The notes under the pieces are model-generated. The model worked only from the letters and a program-made list of their open reading frames with translations, searched no databases and had not been told where the DNA came from. From NCBI GenBank assembly GCA_027338645.1, contig DAHWSH010000015.1, positions 1-19,261 on the forward strand: DNA of 19,261 nt, read 5' to 3'. The stretch comes from JAJZIH01 sp021785265. Lineage in GTDB: Bacteria; Pseudomonadota; Gammaproteobacteria; JAKAQQ01. Positions within the stretch are counted from its first letter, which is position 1. The number at the start of each line of letters is the position of its first letter. This document shows, piece after piece, positions 1 through 6,704 of this stretch. The translations under genes and the position numbers were made by a program.

Positions 1-2
1 CG

Positions 3-1940
3 CCTCAGGCCCTTGGGCGTTTGCAGGCGGAAGGCTATGTGCCATGGCTGAGCAATGAGCCCCGGCCAGCACCCGGCCAGGTCCGTTGGAACCGGGAGGG
101 TGCGGTTCAGGTGGATGTCAGCTTTGCCACTCCGGCTGCACTCGGGGCCGCACAAGCCACTCTGCGTGCCCTGGGCGCGAGCGGACTCATCACCGACCCC
201 TACAACACGGTTGCCGAAATGTGGCTGTCTCCAGCCAGTCTGACGGAACTCGCGGCCCTGCCCACCGTTCAGGCGATCAGCGTGCCACATTACGCGGTGG
301 TGAAACGGGAGGTCGCCTACGGGTCCAATCCACCGAACTACGATACCGCGGGGTCGAATGCCTTGGGAGCCGTCGCCTTCGCCAATGCGACGGGGGATAT
401 CGGATCCGGGATCAGCGTGGGGGTAATTTCGGATGGCGCCCAGAACTACCAGACGGATGTGCAAGCGGGATATCTTCCGAGCAACATTTGGATTGATCCC
501 AAGGATTCCTCCACCTACGACTCGTCGGGGAACGAGGGTGCTGCCATGATGCAGATCGTCTATGACTCCGCGCCCGGCGTGAAACTCGGCTTTTGTGGAC
601 CTTCGACGGACGTCCAGTTTCTGTCCTGCCTGAGCGATTTCGAGAGTAGCGCTTTCAAGGCCAACATCATCGTGGACGACCTCGGTTTTCCAGGGGTGGC
701 CATGTTTCAGAACGGCTCTTTTGCGACGGGAGTGGCCACTTTTGCCCAGTCGAATCCCAGTGTCCACCTGGTGACCGCAGCCGGTAACGACAATGGGGCC
801 TTCTGGGAAGGCACCTTCAATCCAGTGACCCTGAAGACTCCGCTCGTCCTGAATGGGGTCACCTATACGGAAGCCAACAACTTCGGGACCAGTGCCAATC
901 CCGACGACTATGCGGAAGTGGGTCTCGCCGCGTCTGACACGGATTACTGGGTTCTGGAATGGGCAGATCCGTGGGAGACCCCAGCCGGTGACTACGACGT
1001 GGTGGTCTATGAGGGCAGTCCTGCGAATGGGAAGATCGTGGCCTGCAACCAGGGCACGGATGTCGATTCGACGGGTTGTTCGTTTTCGACCACCCCAGGT
1101 TTGAGTCCGGGACGCAATCCGGTCCAGGGGAATGACTACAAGAACACCGCGACGCAGGCCGAGACCTTATACGTTGAGGTCCTGCTGCGCAACGGCACCT
1201 CGCCCAGTCCCTCGCTCAAGCTTCTGGCCGGTTCCGTGAGTTCCAACGAGCTCTACCTGAATCCGGACTCGCCGAACGGGAGTATCTATGGCCAGTCCGC
1301 CCTACCCCAAGAGTTCACGGTCGGCGCCATGGATGTCTACGGGGTGGGCAGTAGCACTGGCGCGATCGAAAAGTTCAGTTCGACCGGTCCGGTTGAGTTC
1401 GAGTACTCCTCCTTGAGCTCGACGACCCCATCGCCCACTTCGATTCCCAAACCGGATATCACCGGCGTGGACGGGGTCACGATCAACCCGGTGGGTAGTT
1501 TCACCTCGCCCTTTTATGGCACCTCGGCGGCCGCCCCCCACATTGCAGCGCTCATGGCCCTGCTTCTCCAGCACGCACCCGGCACCAATCCCGAATCGAC
1601 TCTGGACAGCGTCTCCAGTCTCCCGGGTGGAGCGCCATCAACCGGGGCCAGTAGCTTCTATGGCGCGGGGGTGCCCTGCCTTGCGAAACTGACGGCTGCG
1701 GGGGTTTCGGCCTGCAATCCCGAATCGACGGCTACCATCACCGTGGGCGGCAGTTCGGGCTCGTCCGGAAGTGGCAGCTCGAGTTCCGGTGGGGGGGGGG
1801 GCTTCGGGCCGATCGGCCTTCTGCTCCTGGCCTGCTTTGCCGTGAGCGGGGGACTGGTGGGCAGCCGGCGGAAGAGGAAGGGTATCCTGAGACAGACCGC
1901 CAGAGGAGGATCCGGCAATTCGATCCAGGCCGTGGAATAG
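3..1940 (+). CDS. Subtilisin-like (S8) serine protease, 5' partial, with C-terminal membrane anchor
   Basis: Exported serine protease of the subtilisin superfamily; the frame is open to the window edge, so the signal peptide and true start lie upstream. Numbering from the first in-frame TTG at 21: the catalytic Asp is D138 in GVISDG, the oxyanion Asn is in AAGNDNG, and the nucleophile is S502 in GTSAAAPH. Where subtilisins carry HGT, this protein has NEG (E172) followed by an APG turn, so the general base is not a His. The C-terminus is a Ser/Gly linker (about 575-597), a hydrophobic helix (about 599-615) and an RRKRK stop-transfer cluster, the layout of GlyGly-CTERM/rhombosortase substrates, so it is probably anchored or processed at the cell surface. 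An 11-G run (1791-1801) sits in the linker. The next gene follows on the same strand after a short gap. Family is sure; substrate is unknown. Confidence 0.85.
   Translation, partial: PQALGRLQAEGYVPWLSNEPRPAPGQVRWNREGAVQVDVSFATPAALGAAQATLRALGASGLITDPYNTVAEMWLSPASLTELAALPTVQAISVPHYAVVKREVAYGSNPPNYDTAGSNALGAVAFANATGDIGSGISVGVISDGAQNYQTDVQAGYLPSNIWIDPKDSSTYDSSGNEGAAMMQIVYDSAPGVKLGFCGPSTDVQFLSCLSDFESSAFKANIIVDDLGFPGVAMFQNGSFATGVATFAQSNPSVHLVTAAGNDNGAFWEGTFNPVTLKTPLVLNGVTYTEANNFGTSANPDDYAEVGLAASDTDYWVLEWADPWETPAGDYDVVVYEGSPANGKIVACNQGTDVDSTGCSFSTTPGLSPGRNPVQGNDYKNTATQAETLYVEVLLRNGTSPSPSLKLLAGSVSSNELYLNPDSPNGSIYGQSALPQEFTVGAMDVYGVGSSTGAIEKFSSTGPVEFEYSSLSSTTPSPTSIPKPDITGVDGVTINPVGSFTSPFYGTSAAAPHIAALMALLLQHAPGTNPESTLDSVSSLPGGAPSTGASSFYGAGVPCLAKLTAAGVSACNPESTATITVGGSSGSSGSGSSSSGGGGGFGPIGLLLLACFAVSGGLVGSRRKRKGILRQTARGGSGNSIQAVE
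1791..1801 (+). repeat. Poly-G tract (11 G) in the protease linker
   Basis: Eleven consecutive G lie directly before the codons of the membrane anchor. Adding one G gives a stop after about 14 codons (ending in a TGA). Removing one G reads through in another frame into a non-hydrophobic tail. Either change removes the anchor but leaves the catalytic domain. Mononucleotide G runs of this size are known slipped-strand hotspots. Confidence 0.8.
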
Positions 1941-1988
1941 ATTTCAGGTGCTTCACTCTGACGCTCAGGAGTGCGGGAAGCTTTGGGC

Positions 1989-4847
1989 ATGAAGGAGGAG
2001 GACCCGTCGCTTCCACGGCAGCCCCCCGAGGCTGGAGGCTGGGTCGTCCTGGACTGGCCCAAAGGAAGGATTCTCGGGGTCAGCCGGAGCGTTGCTGAGG
2101 ATTTTCTACGGGTTTTGGATGAAGGGAAGGCAAGCCCGCAGGATCATGCGTCCGCCAAGTCCGGATTTCGCGATTGGCTCATCCGCGGGGTTCAGGAAAG
2201 CCAGAAAACTGCCCCGTCGCCGCCGGATCCGATCACCTCACCCGGCGGGCGGTCCTGGTGGCTCTTAGGACCTCCGGACTCCTTGGTTTTCAAAGGGTTT
2301 TCTGCGTTTCTCCTGCATCTGGCGAGCTGCTCTCCTGGCGTTTCCCGGCCGGTTCCGGATGGGGTTTCGGACGAGGAGAGTCTGGAACGAGAAAACGCTT
2401 TTCTGAAAGAGCGCTATGACGTGCTCGTCGAGCACAGTCAGGACGGTGTCTTTGTGTCCCATGAAGGATGCTACCTGTACGTCAACCAGACCTATGCAAA
2501 CATGCTGGGGTATGCCCGGGAGGAAATGGAGGGGTCTTCGTTCCTGCGTTTCATCGCTCCAGAAGAGCACGATCGCATGCTTGAGATCTGGCGGGAGCGT
2601 GAAGCCGGTCGCTGGGAAAAGTCCAGCTACGAAATGCACCTCCTCAAAAAGGACGGGAAGACCCGGATTTTGGCGTCGGTCCGGTCTGGCCCCATCACCT
2701 TCAATGGCAAGCTCTCGAGTACCGGGACCATTCGGGACATCACGGCCGAGCGGAGTGCAGCGCGGGCCCTGCGCAAGATCGAAAGGGATTACCAGGCGAT
2801 TTTTGAGAATTCGCTGATCGGAATCTACCAGAGCCTGCCTGAAGGCCGGTTCCGAACCGCCAACGAGGCACTGGCGCGCATGTTGGGGTACGGAACTGCC
2901 CATCAACTGGTGGAGCAGGTCCAGAACATTGCCAATCTCTTTGTGGATCCAGCCGACCGCATGCGTCTCAACCAACGCCTGGATAACGAGGATCAGGTGA
3001 CCGGATACGAACTGCGGTTGCGTCGACGGGACGGAACACTGCTTTTTGCGGAGGCCAGTTCACGCGCCATCCGGCGCAAGGATGGCAGTCTGGCCTATTA
3101 CGAAGGCTCGCTCGTGAACGTGACGGAGCGAAAACACGCACAAGCGGCCTTGATGAACTCGGAAATGCGGTATCGGACCTTGGTCGAGAACAGCCATGTC
3201 GGCGTCTTCATCCTGGAAAAGAAACGCTGTGTCTACGCCAATGAATCCTTTGCCCACATGCTCGGCCGGGAACCCGGACAACTGGTAGGCAAGTTGTTTC
3301 AGGAACTGGTTCAGCCGGACCTCCAGTCCGTGTGCGACGAATGTCTGGATCGCCTGACCCGCGGGGAATCCATGGTCGAATCGCGCGAATGGTCTTTGGT
3401 CCATCGGGATCCGGCAGTGATCCCGATAGCATTGATCAGCATACAGAGCCTCGTGACGGATCTGGGCACGATTCTCATGGGTACATCAGTCGATATCACC
3501 GAGCGCAAGCGAATCGAGGAACGCCTGATCCATCAGGCCGGACATGATCCCCTGACCGGCTTGCCCAACCGCGTGCTCTTCAGTGAACGACTCGATCAGG
3601 CAATCCGGGATTTCGAGCCAGATCGCTGTCCTTATGCGGTACTGCTGTTTGGAGTGGATACGTACCAGCTGGTCAATGATAGTCTCGGCTATGTGGCGGG
3701 TGATGAGCTGCTCATCCGGGTGGGACAGCGGCTCGAGCAGACCCTGGGTTCGCGGGCTTTTGTGGCCCGTCTCGAGGGCAGCGAGTTCGCTTTGCTGCTC
3801 TCCGTGCAGACCGTGGCTCAAGTCCGGGCTCTGGTTGAACTGATCCGCCAGAGCTTTTCCAAACCGTTTGCAATTTTGGAGCGGGAAATTTTCACCCAGA
3901 TTCACATGGGGATCGTTTGGGGCGAGGCCAGTTACCTGGACAGCAATGCCGTTATCCGGGACGCTGATACGGCGCTGTCTGTCGCCCGCTTGCAGAGTGA
4001 TACGGGTTATGCGCTTTTCGACCGCCGCATGCGACAGGAGGTCGTTCGTCGCCTGAACCTCGAATCCGAGCTCAGGGCTGGACTGATCCGTCAGGAGTTT
4101 CATGTGCTTTACCAGCCGGTTGTCGAACTGGACACGGGCCGGATGGTGGGGGTGGAAGCCTTGTTGCGCTGGCAACGTCGCCCGAGTGAGCAGGTTTCAC
4201 CCCAGGTTTTTCTATCGATTGCCGAGGAGATCGGGCTGATTATCCCGATTGGTATTCACTGCCTGCAGCAAATCTGTGAAACGGTTGTCCGCTGGAAACA
4301 GGAGTACCCGTCAGCGGCCGACTTGGTGGTCAATTTCAATCTGTCCCATCGTCAGTTTGTAGATCCCTTGTTCTGGGATCTCATGAGCAGCGTGCTCAGT
4401 GAGAGTCACTTTCCCCCAAAATATTTTCAGGTTGAAATCACGGAGAATGTTCTGCTGGGGCAGGATCGTGGAATTTGGCTGCAGCTCGAAAAGCTCTTGG
4501 GGATGGGAGCCAAGCTGGCCCTGGATGATTTTGGAACTGGATATTCCTCGCTCAGCTATCTGCATGATCTACCCTTGAGCAGCCTCAAGATCGACCGTTC
4601 ATTTACCCTCGATCTGGAAGACAATGCACGCCATCAAACCATCGTCAAGGCCATACTGGGTCTTGCGAACGATCTCAACTTCAAAGCGATTGTGGAAGGA
4701 ATCGAGGAAGTTGGACAGCTTGAGGCCCTGCAAAGGGCCGGAGCGCGTTTTGGTCAGGGATATTACTTCGCTCCGGCCTTGACCGTGCCCGAACTAGAGT
4801 CGGGCCTTGCTGAGGGGGCCTGTTTCCCTCGCCAAATGCTGCACTAG
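1989..4847 (+). CDS. PAS-PAS-PAS-GGDEF-EAL protein, probable c-di-GMP phosphodiesterase
   Basis: Cytosolic signalling protein that probably hydrolyses c-di-GMP. ATG 1989 is chosen because GGGAAG lies 8-9 bases upstream; a GTG at 1971 would add six residues. The first ~135 residues match nothing I recognise and have no membrane helix. Three PAS domains follow (about 140-260, 265-385, 392-510), two ending in the typical ITERK/VTERK linker. The GGDEF domain (about 515-685) has EGSEF at 596-600 in place of GG[DE]EF, so cyclase activity is doubtful; it may bind GTP allosterically. The EAL domain (about 700-940) keeps EALLRW (E723), VEITEN, DDFGTGYSSL (D846, D847) and VEGIE, all needed for metal binding and catalysis. 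The PAS ligands cannot be told from sequence. It follows the protease closely and may be cotranscribed with it. Confidence 0.9.
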   Translation: MKEEDPSLPRQPPEAGGWVVLDWPKGRILGVSRSVAEDFLRVLDEGKASPQDHASAKSGFRDWLIRGVQESQKTAPSPPDPITSPGGRSWWLLGPPDSLVFKGFSAFLLHLASCSPGVSRPVPDGVSDEESLERENAFLKERYDVLVEHSQDGVFVSHEGCYLYVNQTYANMLGYAREEMEGSSFLRFIAPEEHDRMLEIWREREAGRWEKSSYEMHLLKKDGKTRILASVRSGPITFNGKLSSTGTIRDITAERSAARALRKIERDYQAIFENSLIGIYQSLPEGRFRTANEALARMLGYGTAHQLVEQVQNIANLFVDPADRMRLNQRLDNEDQVTGYELRLRRRDGTLLFAEASSRAIRRKDGSLAYYEGSLVNVTERKHAQAALMNSEMRYRTLVENSHVGVFILEKKRCVYANESFAHMLGREPGQLVGKLFQELVQPDLQSVCDECLDRLTRGESMVESREWSLVHRDPAVIPIALISIQSLVTDLGTILMGTSVDITERKRIEERLIHQAGHDPLTGLPNRVLFSERLDQAIRDFEPDRCPYAVLLFGVDTYQLVNDSLGYVAGDELLIRVGQRLEQTLGSRAFVARLEGSEFALLLSVQTVAQVRALVELIRQSFSKPFAILEREIFTQIHMGIVWGEASYLDSNAVIRDADTALSVARLQSDTGYALFDRRMRQEVVRRLNLESELRAGLIRQEFHVLYQPVVELDTGRMVGVEALLRWQRRPSEQVSPQVFLSIAEEIGLIIPIGIHCLQQICETVVRWKQEYPSAADLVVNFNLSHRQFVDPLFWDLMSSVLSESHFPPKYFQVEITENVLLGQDRGIWLQLEKLLGMGAKLALDDFGTGYSSLSYLHDLPLSSLKIDRSFTLDLEDNARHQTIVKAILGLANDLNFKAIVEGIEEVGQLEALQRAGARFGQGYYFAPALTVPELESGLAEGACFPRQMLH

Positions 4848-4871
4848 GCACCTCCCCATCCGAACAGTTTT

Positions 4872-5741
4872 CTAGCCTTGATGTGGAATGTGTCCACCAC
4901 CGTGCCCGCTACCCCGCATGGGCCCAGGACCACCCCGGAACCGGCCCGGGCCGCCTCGGAACTGACCTGGGCCACCTCGCATGGGGCCGGGACCACCCCG
5001 GAACTGGCCGGGTCCACCTCGGAACTGGCCGGGTCCACCTCGCATGAGTGGCCGACCCGGAGCCATGGGTTGATAGGGGCCACGCCGGAGGGGAGTATGG
5101 AAACCGGGGCGGGGGTAGTAACCTCCACCGACGCGGGCACGATACTGGTTGAACCGCTGCCGGATATTGGGATGACTCGCGATGAAGCTACGACGATAGT
5201 TGGGATGTGCCGGCGCAAACATGGGTCGCATGCGCCGACCTCCGCGACGTTCCCAGAAATGGGGGTGATTACGGAAATAGGGGATTGCCCGGTGGCGCCA
5301 GTCGTCGAAGTCATGGAGGTAGGGGTGATACCGACCCCACCAGTAGGGATGATTCATGCGATACCAAGGTCCGACATAACCCCGCCACCATGCGAAGTAC
5401 GGACGGTAGGCCACGATGGGTGGGGGTGGACCATAGAGGAGGACCTCGGGCAGGACAAACCAGGGGGGTAGCGGAGCCCAGGGGCCATAGTAGACCGGGG
5501 CATAGACCCAGAATCCATTCTCCCAACGATAGTAGTAGCCGTTACCGTAATAAGCATAGGTGTTGAAGCTCGGCATCCAGAAGACATTGACTCCACCGAA
5601 AAGCGAAAAGGCGAAAGTCGGCGCCCCTATAAAAACGCCAAATTGCGCACGGGCAGGCCGAATCGGAACCAGAAGAAAAAGAAGTGCCAGTACCCCGGCG
5701 ATCAGGAGGCCTGAATGGTTTTTCTTGCGTGGATTCAACAT
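4872..5741 (-). CDS. Exported Tyr/Trp-rich protein with RGGPGQF repeat tail
   Basis: Unrecognised exported protein of 289 residues. The ATG at 5741 is chosen because GAGGAG (5748-5753) lies 6 bases upstream and because it starts a standard signal peptide: a basic MLNPRKK start, a hydrophobic core, and a cleavage site at PARA|QFG near residue 31. The mature part has a Tyr/Trp/Pro-rich region (about 35-130, many YY, WW, PW, RW pairs), a His/Pro/Arg-rich middle (about 140-230), and a tail of six RGGPG[QF/PM/RF] heptads (about 232-275) ending in a Gly/His stretch. It resembles the loosely defined YXWGXW/glycine-rich exported proteins, but I cannot assign a function. It is very basic and probably binds a polyanion or sits in the envelope. 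It is transcribed opposite to both neighbours and converges on the GGDEF-EAL gene with only a 24-base gap. Confidence 0.75.
   Translation of the reverse strand: MLNPRKKNHSGLLIAGVLALLFLLVPIRPARAQFGVFIGAPTFAFSLFGGVNVFWMPSFNTYAYYGNGYYYRWENGFWVYAPVYYGPWAPLPPWFVLPEVLLYGPPPPIVAYRPYFAWWRGYVGPWYRMNHPYWWGRYHPYLHDFDDWRHRAIPYFRNHPHFWERRGGRRMRPMFAPAHPNYRRSFIASHPNIRQRFNQYRARVGGGYYPRPGFHTPLRRGPYQPMAPGRPLMRGGPGQFRGGPGQFRGGPGPMRGGPGQFRGGPGRFRGGPGPMRGSGHGGGHIPHQG
4915..5040 (-). repeat. Six 21-bp tandem units arranged as two 63-bp copies
   Basis: Six 21-bp units (from 4915, 4936, 4957, 4978, 4999, 5020) encode the RGGPG heptads. Units 1 and 4 start with cgcatg and the others with cggaac, so the array is a 63-bp block (4915-4977) duplicated once (4978-5040). 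Units 5 and 6 are identical, which suggests recent copying. Confidence 0.85.
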
Positions 5742-5892
5742 GGTAGTCTCCTCATGTAGATTTCCCTCGGGCGGCCGGATCTCGGATCTCCCCTCACGGT
5801 GACTCGAGCCGGTGGGGATAGCCGAATCCATCCTATCAAACGTTCGGGGCCGTGGATGGTTGACCCCTAGGGCTTTTTACAGTGGTTTAGTG

Positions 5893-5898
5893 TATGAT
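5893..5898 (+). promoter_or_regulatory. Possible -10 box upstream of the RRM gene
   Basis: TATGAT matches the sigma-70 -10 consensus at 5 of 6 positions and lies about 47 bases before the RRM start codon. No good -35 box sits 16-18 bases upstream. It falls in the 204-base intergenic region between the divergent exported-protein and RRM genes (5742-5945), where I see no gene. Confidence 0.3.
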
Positions 5899-5945
5899 GC
5901 CACGGGTCTTAGTCTTGATTTGGAGCTTCGGCTCAGGAGTTTGCG

Positions 5946-6290
5946 TTGAACAATAAGCTTTATGTTGGTAACCTGAACTACCGGACCAATAGTGCGGAGC
6001 TTGAACAGCTCTTCGCCGCCTATGGTACGGTGCGTTCCGTTCAGATCATTTCGGATCGACATACCGGCCAGTCCAAGGGCTTTGGTTTTGTGGAAATGGG
6101 TAGTGCCCAGGAAGCACAAGCAGCCATGACCGCTCTCAATGGAAAGGATTTCAATGGCCGGAATCTCACCGTGAATGAAGCCCGCCCGCAGACGGAAAAT
6201 GGAAACCGTGGCGGCGCCTCCCGTGGGCCGGGTCGGCGCAGTGGCGGCTTTGGGGGCAACCCCTCGTCAGGAGGACACGGTCACTTCTAA
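5946..6290 (+). CDS. Small RRM-type RNA-binding protein
   Basis: RNA-binding protein of 114 residues made of one RRM (about 3-80) and a Gly/Arg/Ser-rich tail. RNP2 is LYVGNL (5-10) and RNP1 is KGFGFVEM (about 44-51), both with the aromatic positions that stack on RNA bases. The tail (about 85-114) has GGASRGPGRR and GGFGG-type sequence like the tails of cyanobacterial and proteobacterial glycine-rich RRM proteins. The start is TTG at 5946: AGGAG at 5935-5939 is 6 bases upstream and no better ATG precedes the RRM. Proteins of this family are often linked to cold or stress RNA handling, but the sequence does not show which RNA it binds. It is likely monocistronic, followed by a 414-base non-coding stretch. 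Confidence 0.9.
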   Translation: MNNKLYVGNLNYRTNSAELEQLFAAYGTVRSVQIISDRHTGQSKGFGFVEMGSAQEAQAAMTALNGKDFNGRNLTVNEARPQTENGNRGGASRGPGRRSGGFGGNPSSGGHGHF

Positions 6291-6575
6291 ATCGATTTGC
6301 CCCTTTCCTGCTCGATCCCTCTCCCTCTTTCCCGGAAGTTCAGATCGCAAGCTCTAGACCCTTCACGTCGTGAAGGAAGTTGGGTTTGTGTTTTCCTTTG
6401 GGATGGGTAGGCGCCTAGTTAGCCCTGGTCGAGGTTCGGCGACAAGGTGAGGATTGGATTGGCCAAGGTTCCTGCTGGAACCTTGGCCGCCCAGACCTTC
6501 TGTCTTGCTCTCCGATCGAGAGCGCCTTCGGGACTCGGTTTAGGTTCCACGAGATGCTCGTTCCCCCACACCGCT
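6291..6575. other. Non-coding stretch with a series of perfect hairpins
   Basis: No convincing gene lies here. Perfect inverted repeats are at 6360-6376 (7-bp stem, 3-base loop), 6461-6488 (12-bp stem, 4-base loop), 6507-6523 (6-bp stem) and 6550-6560 (4-bp stem). None is followed at once by a U-run, so they are not ordinary rho-independent terminators, although the first is followed loosely by T-rich sequence and could end the RRM transcript. A structured small RNA or long 5' leader is possible. Confidence 0.5.
6461..6488. repeat. Perfect 12-bp inverted repeat with TGCT loop
   Basis: Arms GGCCAAGGTTCC (6461-6472) and GGAACCTTGGCC (6477-6488) are fully complementary around TGCT. The stem would be very stable as RNA. 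No T-run follows it. Its role is unknown. Confidence 0.8.
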
Positions 6576-6581
6576 TATAAT
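6576..6581 (+). promoter_or_regulatory. Consensus -10 box upstream of the radical SAM gene
   Basis: TATAAT is a perfect -10 hexamer, 123 bases before the ATG at 6705. No recognisable -35 box lies 16-18 bases upstream and there is no TG extension. If used, transcription would start near 6588, which matters for the leader fold described next. The hexamer itself sits between CCGC (6571-6574) and GCGG (6585-6588). Confidence 0.4.
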
Positions 6582-6584
6582 GAT

Positions 6585-6704
6585 GCGGACTGAGTTTTCA
6601 CGTCATGCCGCGGCGTGAGTCCATGACTCACCAAAGGGTGTCTTCATGCATGGCTCAATGTATGAGCAGTCCGCCTTCGGGATCCGTAGGCGGGAGTCGG
6701 ACTG
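6585..6704 (+). promoter_or_regulatory. Structured leader with mutually exclusive pairings at the start codon
   Basis: CAGTCCGC (6667-6674) can pair with GCGGACTG (6585-6592) or, as a 7-bp helix, with CGGACTG (6698-6704), the bases directly before the ATG. A third option pairs CCGCC (6671-6675) with GGCGG (6689-6693), covering the ribosome binding site GGCGGGAG (6689-6696). Between the two partners lie two independent hairpins, 6615-6631 (7-bp stem, 3-base loop) and 6653-6667 (5-bp stem). This is the layout of a translational on/off switch. I see no cobalamin riboswitch consensus. If the TATAAT at 6576 sets the start near 6588, the upstream helix shrinks to 5 bp. Confidence 0.4.

Noticed and set aside
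3486..4175. Minus-strand open frame inside the GGDEF-EAL gene
   Set aside because: The sense strand clearly encodes GGDEF and EAL motifs here.
4915..5040. CRISPR array
   Set aside because: The repeats are contiguous 21-bp coding units with no spacers.
6360..6376. Rho-independent terminator of the RRM gene
   Set aside because: The hairpin is perfect, but only scattered T bases follow and it lies 70 bases past the stop; kept only as part of the hairpin-rich stretch.
6582..6704. Cobalamin or SAM riboswitch in the radical SAM leader
   Set aside because: No B12-box-like sequence and no known SAM aptamer consensus could be seen; only the pairing pattern is switch-like.
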